From Thiotrichales bacterium (lineage in GTDB: Bacteria; Pseudomonadota; Gammaproteobacteria; Francisellales; CACEW01), in NCBI GenBank assembly GCA_947478175.1, contig CANJUQ010000013.1:1-50439 (forward strand): DNA of 50,439 nucleotides. Direction: 5' to 3'. Position 1 is the stretch's first letter, and each line of letters starts with the position of its first letter. Of this stretch, positions 18,077 to 26,295 are shown piece after piece. The notes beneath the pieces were generated by a model. The model had not been told where the DNA came from, ran no database searches, and saw only the letters and a program-made list of their open reading frames with translations. Both the position numbers and the translations under genes were made by a program.

Positions 18077-18125
18077 GGGCCGGATCGTTAAGTGTTTACG
18101 CTAAATGATCCGGCCTCTTTTTTTT
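18077..18125 (+). terminator. Rho-independent terminator
   Basis: GGCCGGATC (18078-18086) pairs with GATCCGGCC (18107-18115), and inner TTA/TAA extend the stem; an uninterrupted T tract (18118-18125) follows. It ends the small-ORF transcript and insulates trmJ. Confidence 0.9.
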
Positions 18126-18187
18126 AGCGCAGTTTTTTTGATACCCTCGCGATCTTTATTATTAAGACCCTTTTGAGAGTATTTATT

Positions 18188-18904
18188 TTGCTTAGTTCTA
18201 TCCGAATTGTTCTGATCGAAACTTCCCATTCTGGAAATATTGGTGCGACGGCTCGTGCCATGAAAACCATGGGCTTATCTGATCTAGTCTTAGTTAATCC
18301 CTTAGATAACGTCCCGGGCCAAGAACGTGCAATGGCGTCGAATGCTGTCGATATTTTTGAAAACGCTCGTCGAGTCGAGACTTTGGATCAAGCTATTTCA
18401 GATTGTCATTTGGTTTTGGGGACTAGCGCTAGAAAAAGATATTTAGACTGGCCGTTAATAACTCCAAGAGAAGCTGCGTCAGAAGCTAACGCTATGATTC
18501 ACTCTGGCATGAAAGTAGCTGTTTTATTTGGCCGAGAAAAAAACGGCTTACTTAATCAAGAATTAGAAAAATGTCAGGCCCATGTTTATATCCCCGCCAA
18601 TCCTGATTATTCATCTTTAAATTTAGCTCAAGCTGTTCAAATTATTGGCTATGAAATGCGTTTGGCCTGCCTAGGGTCTGAGCCGTATGAACCCAGAGAT
18701 TTATTAGCGACGCCAGTCCAATTAGAGGGTTTTTATGGGGCGATCGAACAAGCGTTATTAGCCTTGGAATTTCTCGATCCGAAAGCCCCTAGAAAACTGA
18801 TGCCGAGAGTTAAAAGACTATTTCAGCGAGTCAAAATGGAAGCCGTCGAAGTGAATTTGATGCGAGGGGTGTTTGAAGAAATCAAGAAGAAAATTAAATA
18901 TTAA
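18188..18904 (+). CDS. trmJ: tRNA (cytidine/uridine-32-2'-O)-methyltransferase TrmJ
   Basis: A 238-residue SPOUT-class enzyme matching TrmJ, which 2'-O-methylates position 32 of tRNAs. The family N-terminus LSSIRIVLIETSHSGNIGATARAMKTMGL is present (quoted from two adjacent blocks), with the knot motifs VAVLFGREKNGLLNQEL and ANPDYSSLNLAQAVQI. The start is a TTG at 18188: the protein then begins MLSSIRIV, as in E. coli (MLQNIRIV), and GAGAG lies eight bases upstream. A TTG at 18173 in the same frame would add five residues and lose that spacing. The AlaX-like gene follows after seven bases, so the two are probably one transcript. Confidence 0.93.
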   Translation: MLSSIRIVLIETSHSGNIGATARAMKTMGLSDLVLVNPLDNVPGQERAMASNAVDIFENARRVETLDQAISDCHLVLGTSARKRYLDWPLITPREAASEANAMIHSGMKVAVLFGREKNGLLNQELEKCQAHVYIPANPDYSSLNLAQAVQIIGYEMRLACLGSEPYEPRDLLATPVQLEGFYGAIEQALLALEFLDPKAPRKLMPRVKRLFQRVKMEAVEVNLMRGVFEEIKKKIKY

Positions 18905-18911
18905 AATCACC

Positions 18912-19247
18912 ATGAAAAAAGTCTTTTGGGACAATCCCTATCAAACTGTTTTAAATACCAAAGTTAAAGAAGTGAATGGCGCTGAAGTCTTATTCGAGCA
19001 GACCATTGCTTATTCTTTTTCAGGTGGCCAAGAAAGTGACCTGGTCCATATCAATCAACTTCAAGTTTTTCAGACCGGTTTTTTTGATGAAATAACCCAG
19101 CGCAGATATTGGAAAATAGACGGTTTTGCAGAGGTTCATTGTGGTGGAACCCACGTTAGATCTACAAAAGAAGTCGGCATGGTGAATTTAAAGCGGGTGA
19201 ATCCTGGCAAGGGAATTCAAAGAATTGAAATTAGGTTGGCTGAATAA
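18912..19247 (+). CDS. Short AlaX-like (tRNA-Ala editing) protein lacking the HxxxH block
   Basis: This 111-residue protein resembles the free-standing alanyl-tRNA editing proteins (AlaX; tRNA_SAD domain). The N-terminal strand region with AYSFSGGQESDLV (compare FYPEGGGQPSDTG) and the C-terminal zinc motif VHCGGTHVRSTKEVG (C77, H81) are clear. The middle of a normal AlaX, with the HxxxH zinc ligands and 50-70 residues around them, is missing: the protein passes from VHINQLQV directly to the stretch before C77. The gene has no internal stop or frameshift, so this is a clean in-frame shortening. ATG 18912 is chosen; an in-frame ATG at 18873 lies inside trmJ. Editing activity is doubtful with half of the zinc site absent. 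Confidence 0.72.
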   Translation: MKKVFWDNPYQTVLNTKVKEVNGAEVLFEQTIAYSFSGGQESDLVHINQLQVFQTGFFDEITQRRYWKIDGFAEVHCGGTHVRSTKEVGMVNLKRVNPGKGIQRIEIRLAE

Positions 19248-19260
19248 GAGTTAGTAAAAA

Positions 19261-20910
19261 ATGTCTCAAGAATTTTGTATAGAAACACCCCGGCTAATCA
19301 TTCGGCCCTGGAAAGATTCGGATCTCCCAGAATTTGCCAAGATGAATCAAGATCCAGAGGTCATGGAATTTTTTCCTAGTATGTTAACTCTAAAAGAATC
19401 AGCCTCTCGCGTTGAATTTTTTAAGCAGCAGCTGGAGATCCATGGCTTTGGTTTATGGGCGGTTGAGATTAAAAAAACGAGAGAATTTATAGGATTTGTG
19501 GGTCTGTCTATTCCCAGTTTTGAAGCGGATTTTATGCCAGCCGTTGAGATTGGCTGGCGGCTTTCTAAAAAATATTGGAACCAAGGCTATGCGACGGAGG
19601 CCGCGAGATTTGTTTTACATGAAGCTTTTGAAAAATTTAATCTAAAAGAAGTGGTTTCTTTTACGGCCCTGCCTAATCAAAAATCCATGCGGATTATGGA
19701 AAAGATCGGCATGGTTAGAGACATAAAAGATGATTTTGATCATCCGAAATTAGATAAAAATCATTGGCTATGTCGGCATGTTTTATATCGAATCACTAAA
19801 GAACAACTCATTGCTCAAGATTCGATTCAGATTGAAAAATATTCTGAACATTGGCCTGTTCTAGCTCAGCAAGAAATTAAAAATTTAGAAAAATTACTTT
19901 CTGATTTTCCTTGTGTGATGGGAATCCAGCATATTGGTAGTACGGCGATTTCCGGGCTTTCAGCTAAGCCCATTATTGATTTAGCAATTGGGGTAAAGAA
20001 TTTAGAAGACGCAAAAGTTTTAATTCCCGTCTTAAAAAATTTTGGCTATGTGTATTGGGAGGCGAATCCAGATACGACTAAATATTTCTTTGTCAAAGGC
20101 ATGCCGCCGTTTGGATCTAAAAGAACGCATCATATTCATGTGATGGAAGTGACCCATCATGATTGGTTAGTCCGGCCTTTGTTTCGAGATTATTTAAAAG
20201 AAAATTTAGACACTAAAAAAGACTATGAAACTTTAAAATTAAAACTGGCATCTGAGTTTGAGCAAGATCGTGAGGCTTATACCAGCGCTAAAACAGAATT
20301 TATTAGAAAGATAAATTTAAAAGCCATTGAGCCAAAATTAAGATTTGAATTCTTAGAGCCAAAACACTTTCCCCATTTGCTTAAATTTTTTAACGAGCCT
20401 CATGTCCAGGCATTTTTTAGTTTGAGAACTTGGACCCTGGAAGATATTCAAAACAAATATACGGAAAGAGTGTTAGAGAATAATAAGAGTTCAATAAGAT
20501 CCTGGATGATTTATTTAGATCAGACGCCCATTGGGTTTGTTCAGGATTACCCATTTTCTGACATCGTCTCTCCCGTGGGAGAGACAGGACCGAAGATGAA
20601 ATCGAGGGACAGAGAGGGCATCGAGCAAGCAATGATTAATAAAACGGCTGGCATTGATTTTTTAATCGGCGAAAAGACTTTTTTAGGTAAAAAAATAGGA
20701 GCTTTAGTTTTTAAAAAATTCTGTGAGGACTATTTAAAAAACTATGAATTTTTAGTCGTTGATCCAGATGTGAGAAATCAGGTTGGTATTAAATTTTTTA
20801 GTTCTTTGGGTTTTGAGAAAAATAAAATTATTCAAGCTCAAGATGCGCTGGAAAGAGAGCGGACTTATCAACTGATGGTCAGAGAAAATAGGAAAAATAA
20901 TGCTATCTAA
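19261..20910 (+). CDS. Three-domain fusion: GNAT - GrpB (UPF0157) - GNAT
   Basis: A 549-residue fusion. Residues about 5-180 are a RimJ/RimL-type N-acetyltransferase (ETPRLIIRPWKDSDLPEF; ...GWRLSKKYWNQGYATEAARF; final GMVRD). Residues about 188-345 are a GrpB/UPF0157 nucleotidyltransferase-like domain (IEKYSEHWPVLAQQEI; GIQHIGSTAISGLSAKPIIDLAI; THHIHVMEV). Residues about 355-545 are a second GNAT, close to the AAC(6') aminoglycoside acetyltransferase type (FEFLEPKHFPHLLKFFNEPHV; FLIGEKTFLGKKIGALVFKKF; VDPDVRNQVGIKFFSSLGFE). A palindromic repeat is inserted in frame within the second GNAT (residues about 435-453). It starts 13 bases after the AlaX-like gene and overlaps the MFS gene by 11 bases. 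Substrates are unknown; resistance is only one possibility. Confidence 0.85.
   Translation: MSQEFCIETPRLIIRPWKDSDLPEFAKMNQDPEVMEFFPSMLTLKESASRVEFFKQQLEIHGFGLWAVEIKKTREFIGFVGLSIPSFEADFMPAVEIGWRLSKKYWNQGYATEAARFVLHEAFEKFNLKEVVSFTALPNQKSMRIMEKIGMVRDIKDDFDHPKLDKNHWLCRHVLYRITKEQLIAQDSIQIEKYSEHWPVLAQQEIKNLEKLLSDFPCVMGIQHIGSTAISGLSAKPIIDLAIGVKNLEDAKVLIPVLKNFGYVYWEANPDTTKYFFVKGMPPFGSKRTHHIHVMEVTHHDWLVRPLFRDYLKENLDTKKDYETLKLKLASEFEQDREAYTSAKTEFIRKINLKAIEPKLRFEFLEPKHFPHLLKFFNEPHVQAFFSLRTWTLEDIQNKYTERVLENNKSSIRSWMIYLDQTPIGFVQDYPFSDIVSPVGETGPKMKSRDREGIEQAMINKTAGIDFLIGEKTFLGKKIGALVFKKFCEDYLKNYEFLVVDPDVRNQVGIKFFSSLGFEKNKIIQAQDALERERTYQLMVRENRKNNAI
20564..20618 (+). repeat. Family B palindromic repeat inserted in frame in a coding sequence
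   Basis: TCGTCTCTCCC-GTGGGAGAGACAGG...CGAGGGACAGAGAGGG matches both ends of the intergenic copy at 50294-50356. It lies inside the second GNAT domain and is read as SPVGETGPKMKSRDREG, keeping the frame. Confidence 0.88.
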
Positions 20911-22117
20911 AAGCCGAATCTTACTCACCGTTATCCTCATGGACCTGCTCACTGGCATGGAGTTCGATCTCTTTGTTCCCAGTTTTCCCCAATTACAAAG
21001 CCAATTTAGTCTGACGCCATTTTGGGTCGAGGCGCTTTTATCTATTAATTTTATCGGTTATTGCTTGAGCCTATTTTTTGTTGGGAGCTTATCTGACCGT
21101 TATGGTCGAAAGCGGCTGCTTTTACTGGGCTTATTGAGTTTTATTCTGGGCAGTATTTTATGTCTATGTGCTGAGTCTTACTGGTTTTTAATCCTGGGGC
21201 GTTTTCTTCAGGGCGTGGGAATTGCCGCACCGGGTATTTTAAGTTTTTTAATTATTGCGGATATGTGTTCTCTGAAACAGCAGCAGTTTTTCATGAGTAT
21301 TTTAAATGGCTTCATGAACGTCGCTGTAGGCGCCTCTCCAGTACTTGGCTCTTACATCACTTTATATTTTCACTGGCGGGGGAATTTCACAGCGCTTTTA
21401 TTATTAGGAATCTTGATTTTAGGCATGGTGATATTTTTTATTCCTAATCACTCACTTTCTAAAAAACCAGAACTGGAAATAACAGAAGAAAAACGGGAAG
21501 AGAGCAAAGAAAAAATAACCGGCAGCTATGTAAAAATTTTCAAATCAAAACCTTTGATGCTGGTCAGCGCTCATATTTTTATCATGTGTGTGCCGTATTG
21601 GGTTTTTGTCGGCATGTCGCCTTTGCTCTATATGAAAGACTGCGGTGTGAGCCTGGCCCATTTTGGTTATTACCAGGGGATCTTAGCCTTGGTCTTTGCG
21701 ATGGGGTCTGTTTTGTTTGGTCTGATGATTCATAAAGCGGATTCAAGAAGATTTTTAAGCATCAATATTGGGATTTTTGGTTTGAGTTTTCTCATGATTG
21801 GTCTGGTTGCTCTGTTTTATAGTCACATGCCCTTATTAATTACTTTGAGCTTACTGATTTTTGTGATCGGTCAAATTATCCCCAGTAGCCTGCTTTATCC
21901 TTTGGCGATTAATTTTATGCCGGAGTCCAAGGGGAGAATCTCTGGGGTTATTCAAGGCGGGAAGCTGATTTTCTCAGCACTGTCTTTGCAGATTGCTGGT
22001 TATTTTTATGACGGGAGTTTTAAAAATATTGGATTAATCATTTTGGTTTTTGTTTTTCTAAGTATCGTGACTTTGGTGTTAGTGGTTAGGAATTGCGAGC
22101 TGATGAAAATTAAGTAA
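20900..22117 (+). CDS. MFS drug-efflux transporter, Bcr/CflA type
   Basis: A 405-residue major facilitator with 12 hydrophobic segments. The motif GSLSDRYGRKRLLLLG (about 61-76) is the loop 2-3 signature of the family, and LMDLLTGMEFDLFVPSFPQL in TM1 and LGRFLQGVGIAAPG in TM4 fit the Bcr/CflA proton antiporters. It is an inner membrane exporter of small molecules; the substrate cannot be predicted. The start at 20900 overlaps the end of the fusion gene by 11 bases, suggesting coupling. A decayed acetyltransferase gene follows. Confidence 0.88.
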   Translation: MLSKSRILLTVILMDLLTGMEFDLFVPSFPQLQSQFSLTPFWVEALLSINFIGYCLSLFFVGSLSDRYGRKRLLLLGLLSFILGSILCLCAESYWFLILGRFLQGVGIAAPGILSFLIIADMCSLKQQQFFMSILNGFMNVAVGASPVLGSYITLYFHWRGNFTALLLLGILILGMVIFFIPNHSLSKKPELEITEEKREESKEKITGSYVKIFKSKPLMLVSAHIFIMCVPYWVFVGMSPLLYMKDCGVSLAHFGYYQGILALVFAMGSVLFGLMIHKADSRRFLSINIGIFGLSFLMIGLVALFYSHMPLLITLSLLIFVIGQIIPSSLLYPLAINFMPESKGRISGVIQGGKLIFSALSLQIAGYFYDGSFKNIGLIILVFVFLSIVTLVLVVRNCELMKIK

Positions 22118-22130
22118 AACGGATGGGGGG

Positions 22131-22271
22131 CACCAAAAACCCGATCGCCGAACGCTATGGATTTGTGTCTTATGGCATAGAGCCCAAGGCATTAAAATTG
22201 GAGATGAGCTCTTAGATATAAAGTTTTTGCGTTGGCCCGTAATCTTTGAGAAATTTTTAATGGAGTCTTAA
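22131..22271 (+). pseudogene. Remnant of a GNAT acetyltransferase C-terminus, frameshifted
   Basis: One frame reads NPIAERYGFVSYGIEPKAL and, after a one-base shift at AAAATT (about 22194), another reads KIGDELLDIKFLRWPV to a stop at 22271. Together these match the C-terminal end of many GNAT enzymes (YEKFGF-YGVEPRALKIGD-YYDE). No upstream part or start is left. It sits between the MFS gene and the convergent methyltransferase gene. Confidence 0.65.
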
Positions 22272-22272
22272 T

Positions 22273-23169
22273 CTAAAATTCAACCCGCCCATAAACCCCA
22301 CAAGATAAAATTCTTTTTTGATCTTCATGTTCGATTTGTAACTCGCCACATTGGATTTTTTGATGGGGAAAATATTCTCTTAGCAAATTACCTAAGACTT
22401 CTGATGGATATCCCATGGCATAGCCGTTTAATAATAAAAATACGGGTTTCTGGCTGAGTAAATTTTTAGCCGCTTGTAATAATTCATGGATCTGATCTTC
22501 AAAATTAAAATGATTACCCTTGGGGTCTCTTCCAAAAGCAGGAGGGTCCATGATAATCGCATCATAGATATTTTTGCGTTTGATTTCTCGAGTCATAAAA
22601 GTCAAACAATCTTCTTCGATCCAGCGAATTTTGGCCTGTTCTAAAAAACTCAGTTTTTGATTATCACGAGCCCAAGTAATAACAGCTTTAGACGCATCCA
22701 CATGACAAACTTCGGCTTGGTATTTAGCTGAAATTAAACTCGCCCCGCCTGTATATCCAAATAAATTCAAAACTTTGGCACCCGCATTCAATTTTAATTT
22801 TTCAGCCATCCAGGCCCAGTTGCCTTGTTGCTCTGGAAAAACACCAATATTTTTAGAGGGCCCCAGTCTTAAAGATAAAATTATTTCTGAGAAATTAACT
22901 TCCCAGGGGGTCTTAAAGTTTTTAGGGGTCTCCCAGGAGAATTTATTATTTTCTTTTTTTTGATAATTCCCTTGGGCGGATTCCCAGATTTTTTTTGGGA
23001 GAGCTGGGTGCCAAATACATGTATTGTCTGGCCTGATTAATATATTTTGTCCAAATCTTTCTAGGCGAACACCATTGCCAGAATCTAATAGGCTGTAGGC
23101 GTCGGAGCTTTTTGTAATTAAATTAGTGTTCATGAATTGAATTTTAATATTAATTTTGAAGGCGGGCAT
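22273..23169 (-). CDS. Class I SAM-dependent rRNA methyltransferase, RlmI/RlmK-like (COG1092)
   Basis: A protein of 298 residues (286 if it starts at the second ATG, 23133). It has the COG1092-type opening YSLLDSGNGVRLERFGQNIL, a SAM-binding NLFGYTGGASLISA (about 147-160), the acidic end of strand 2 in VCHVDASKAVITWA, and the catalytic-type motif IIMDPPAFGRDPKGN (about 217-231). Relatives methylate 23S rRNA bases, but the exact target is not certain; it lacks the PUA domain of RlmI. It is not the missing RlmK half of the rlmL gene at 4981-6573: it has its own N-terminus. Neither start has a good Shine-Dalgarno; 23169 has a weak TTAGG. Confidence 0.82.
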   Translation of the reverse strand: MPAFKINIKIQFMNTNLITKSSDAYSLLDSGNGVRLERFGQNILIRPDNTCIWHPALPKKIWESAQGNYQKKENNKFSWETPKNFKTPWEVNFSEIILSLRLGPSKNIGVFPEQQGNWAWMAEKLKLNAGAKVLNLFGYTGGASLISAKYQAEVCHVDASKAVITWARDNQKLSFLEQAKIRWIEEDCLTFMTREIKRKNIYDAIIMDPPAFGRDPKGNHFNFEDQIHELLQAAKNLLSQKPVFLLLNGYAMGYPSEVLGNLLREYFPHQKIQCGELQIEHEDQKRILSCGVYGRVEF

Positions 23170-23341
23170 TTAAGCCTAAAGAGGGCTCTGTATACAAGAA
23201 ATTTGTGATGCCTTCTTTGGATTATTCAAGAGAAATGGGAGTAGGCCAGATTTTATTTTTTCTTTTAATATAGGTTTAATATAAAAAATATTTTTTCAGA
23301 TACTATTTAAATAATTTTAATGAATTAATTTGGTGGTTTCT

Positions 23342-24775
23342 ATGAGCGGTTTACCTGAAAATTCAGAAAAACTTAAAGTCTTTGAAAATTACATCTTTGA
23401 GCTTGAGAGAATTTATCGACAAGACGCCTATGCCCAAACCTACGAGAAAAAAATCTTAGACGATGGCTTTCCAGCGATTTTCATTCGGCCTATTCCAGGT
23501 CAAGCCCCAGACCCAGCAAAAATCAACTGCCATTGGGTGCAATATGCAGAGCAAGGCTTTGGATTTTTTATGGGAGCTGTAACACTCCAGGCGTCTGAAA
23601 ATTGTAGAAAATTGTTAGTAGAAGCTTTGAAATTGTTTATTGATGATATCAAAACAGTAAATCCTGCTAGCCATGAACTTTTTAATAAAAAGCTAGAAGC
23701 CTTTCAGGCTAAAGCTGAAGGTATTTTGAAATTAGATTTAGTGGTCCAGGAGTCTTTAAGAAAGCATTCAATGTTTGAGTTTCGTCAGCAAAGTTATCTT
23801 CGAGAATATTTAGAAAAGGCGCGCCTTTCGGCGCCTTTGGCTTTGCAGCCTAAATTATTTGTAATCTACGAAGAAAATGGTGATATCAAAATTCATCACC
23901 CTATCGTGGGGGAAGTGAGCGAGTTAGGGATACATGATTTTACAAATCATTCGACGATAGACGCGATTAATAAATGTTTCGATGAATATAAAGAACTTGA
24001 GGCTAAACTTGCAGTAGAAGAAATTCTTAAGTATTCAGTTGATCAAATAGATTCACGAATAAAATCTTTGAATTATGGAACAACAGAAAAAAGGGAGAAA
24101 GCAGTAGAAGCTTTAAAAGCTTTAAAAGCTTTTTATGATTATTATAATTTTGATCTAGCGGCGGATCTAATAGGGGTTCATGCTTTTTTTCAGAGCACTA
24201 AAAAAGCAAGCGCCAAAGAAGCAGTAGAAAATTTAAAATTAGAAGCCTGGGGAGTAATTTTAAATAGATATCCTCAGCTAGTAGGTAGCATTGAAAGCGC
24301 ATTGGCTATGGACTCTGGCGGTATTCGTAAAGTGTTCCCCAGAGTGTTGGTACTGAAGAATGAAGATCCGTTGGCAAAAGCTTTGGTTTCTAAAGCGGCT
24401 AATAATCATAAAGATCTTAAGTTTGATAAGACAGAACAAAAACGTCTGGATAAAATTGCAGTTTTGAAAGAAGTTTGTCGTATGGGTGTGTGTGTTGTTA
24501 ATCCTTCTAGAGATACCAAACTAGGCAAACAGTTAGGTTTTTTCAGAAGTGCAGGAAGAACTAATAGTTTGTTATGTGCGAATGCGTTAAAAGAACTTTT
24601 TAGTCAAAAAGCTGGTTTTTCTTCACCTCAAAAGAGGGTTCTTGCTGCCCGTCCAGCCTGCTTGGCATTTGCCAAAGTGGTGGATGCAAGTAAGTCATTA
24701 TCAGCAGATCAAAAAGAACAATACAAAGAAGAATTTAAACAAAATCTTTGGAAATTTGGATCAACCCCTGAGTAA
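23342..24775 (+). CDS. Protein of unknown function, 477 residues
   Basis: Not recognised. The sequence is soluble and mostly helical, with Lys/Glu/Leu-rich stretches (ECFDEYKELEAKLAVEEIL-like region about 215-235; EKREKAVEALKALKAF about 252-267, encoded by a tandem AAAGCTTTA repeat). The start at ATG 23342 follows TGGTGG and gives an N-terminus MSGLPENSEK; a TTG at 23330 is the alternative. MSG is also the start of three other unknown proteins here (3424, 29509, 42586). A GC-rich palindrome GGCGCG/CGCGCC at about 23818-23840 lies in the gene. A host-directed role is possible but unsupported beyond style and neighbours. Confidence 0.5.
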   Translation: MSGLPENSEKLKVFENYIFELERIYRQDAYAQTYEKKILDDGFPAIFIRPIPGQAPDPAKINCHWVQYAEQGFGFFMGAVTLQASENCRKLLVEALKLFIDDIKTVNPASHELFNKKLEAFQAKAEGILKLDLVVQESLRKHSMFEFRQQSYLREYLEKARLSAPLALQPKLFVIYEENGDIKIHHPIVGEVSELGIHDFTNHSTIDAINKCFDEYKELEAKLAVEEILKYSVDQIDSRIKSLNYGTTEKREKAVEALKALKAFYDYYNFDLAADLIGVHAFFQSTKKASAKEAVENLKLEAWGVILNRYPQLVGSIESALAMDSGGIRKVFPRVLVLKNEDPLAKALVSKAANNHKDLKFDKTEQKRLDKIAVLKEVCRMGVCVVNPSRDTKLGKQLGFFRSAGRTNSLLCANALKELFSQKAGFSSPQKRVLAARPACLAFAKVVDASKSLSADQKEQYKEEFKQNLWKFGSTPE

Positions 24776-24835
24776 TAGGGTTGCAATCAGCCTATGTTTT
24801 TCATGGGCTGCTTATTAAAACAGCCTGCTGTTTTG

Positions 24836-24863
24836 TTGACTTGAATTCAAAACACCCTATAAT
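24836..24863 (+). promoter_or_regulatory. Strong sigma-70 promoter for the ATPase-gshB operon
   Basis: TTGACT (24836-24841), 16-base spacer, TATAAT (24858-24863). Just upstream, AAAACAG/CTGTTTT (24817-24834) forms a short hairpin that may end the preceding gene's transcript. Confidence 0.8.
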
Positions 24864-24894
24864 TTTCATGAGATAAATTTTTATATTACTGATA

Positions 24895-26295
24895 ATGAAC
24901 AGATTTTTATTTAATTCTTTGCAGGCTTGGCTTAAAGATTCTGACCGTAAGCCTTTAGTGCTACGTGGCGCTCGACAAGTGGGTAAAACTTGGTTGGTTC
25001 GGACGTTAGCGGAGCTGAATCAAAAGAAGTTAATTGAACTTAATTTTGAGCGGCAACCCAGCTTGATCAGTTTGTTTAACTCGAATGATCCAAAACAAAT
25101 CATTAAAAATATTTCAGCATCGCTTTCGGGTGAATCAATTGAGATTAATCAAAGCGTACTTTTTTTAGATGAGATTCAGGCAGCGCCACAGCTATTAGCG
25201 CAGTTGCGTTGGTTTGCTGAAGAGATGCCTGAACTTCCCGTGATTGCAGCGGGATCTCTTTTAGAGTTTGTCTTAAAAGATCATACGTTCAGCATGCCGG
25301 TAGGGCGTATTCAATATCAGCACTTAGAGCCCTTGTCGTTTGAAGAATTTTTATTGGCATTGAATCAAAAAAATTTGGTGGAATATTTAAATAATTTTGA
25401 ATTGAAATTAGGGACTCAAAATCATTTGAGTATTCCCGAGTTAATTCATGAAAATTTAATGCAATTTTTTCGTGAATATCTGATCGTTGGGGGTATGCCC
25501 GCAGTAATTAATAGTTGGGTCAAAGAGTCTTCTTGGGAAAGAGTGGCTCAGGTTCAGCAAGATCTTTTAACTACTTATCGAGATGATTTTTCAAAGTATA
25601 GGAGTCGATTTGCTTTGGAAAGATTGGATGAGATTTTATGGGCTGTTCCCAAAATGTTAGGGGAAAAATTTGTAGCTTCTCGAGCAAGTCGTACAGCTCA
25701 AACTAGTACGGTCAAACAAATTCTGGAGCTTTTTGAGAAGGCCAGGCTTTGTCATTCTGTGACCAGTGTGAGTGCTAATGGAGTGCCATTAGGGGCCGAA
25801 GTCAAAGATAAATTTTTTAAAGAGATTTTTTTAGATGTTGGTTTGTGTAGTACGGCCTTGAGTTTAAATCTGCATCAGTTAAATCAAACTAAAGAGTTGG
25901 TCTTGGTTAATTCAGGTGGCTTGGCTGAACAAGTCGTGGGGCAGTTATTGCGAACGTTATTTCCCAGTTATATCGAGCCTGTTTTGTATTACTGGACTCG
26001 TGAAGAGTCCGGGAAGAATTCTGAAATTGATTACATCATGGCTTTGGGCAATCAAGTGATTCCCATAGAGGTGAAAGCCGGTGCGACGGGAAGTTTAAAA
26101 TCGCTGCATTATTTTATGGAGACTAAAAAATTTGAATGGGCTGTAAGAATTAATTCAGATAAACCCAGTTGTGTGGAAGTTGATTTAAAAGGGTTCCATA
26201 TGGACTGTGTGAAATATAAGTTGGCCTCTCTGCCTTTTTATTTGATAGGCCAATTGCCGAGATTATTGAGAAAATTGCTGGGGGCTGCTGTATGA
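24895..26295 (+). CDS. AAA_14/DUF4143 ATP-binding protein
   Basis: A 466-residue member of the AAA_14 plus DUF4143 family (COG1373). Walker A is GARQVGKT (25-32), Walker B VLFLDE (88-93), followed by the sensor-like AAGSLLEFVL. The C-terminal part has a PD-(D/E)XK-like core, SEIDYIMALGNQVIPIEVKAG (in two blocks), the putative nuclease fold of the family. Biological role is unknown; such genes are mobile and often found in genomes with much horizontal exchange. The stop overlaps the gshB start (ATGA), so gshB expression depends on this gene's promoter at 24836. A degraded relative lies at 39918-40235. Confidence 0.86.
   Translation: MNRFLFNSLQAWLKDSDRKPLVLRGARQVGKTWLVRTLAELNQKKLIELNFERQPSLISLFNSNDPKQIIKNISASLSGESIEINQSVLFLDEIQAAPQLLAQLRWFAEEMPELPVIAAGSLLEFVLKDHTFSMPVGRIQYQHLEPLSFEEFLLALNQKNLVEYLNNFELKLGTQNHLSIPELIHENLMQFFREYLIVGGMPAVINSWVKESSWERVAQVQQDLLTTYRDDFSKYRSRFALERLDEILWAVPKMLGEKFVASRASRTAQTSTVKQILELFEKARLCHSVTSVSANGVPLGAEVKDKFFKEIFLDVGLCSTALSLNLHQLNQTKELVLVNSGGLAEQVVGQLLRTLFPSYIEPVLYYWTREESGKNSEIDYIMALGNQVIPIEVKAGATGSLKSLHYFMETKKFEWAVRINSDKPSCVEVDLKGFHMDCVKYKLASLPFYLIGQLPRLLRKLLGAAV

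Noticed and set aside
17892..18116. 6S RNA
   Set aside because: The ends do not pair to form the closing stem with a large central bubble, and no ygfA-like gene is adjacent.
22273..23169. The detached RlmK half of the truncated rlmL
   Set aside because: It has its own complete COG1092-type N-terminus (YSLLDSGNGVRLERFG) and is not a continuation of the sequence lost at 4981.
24817..24834. Strong terminator after the 477-residue gene
   Set aside because: The AAAACAG/CTGTTTT stem is short and A/T-rich and the T run after it is broken by G; it is mentioned only as a weak hairpin.
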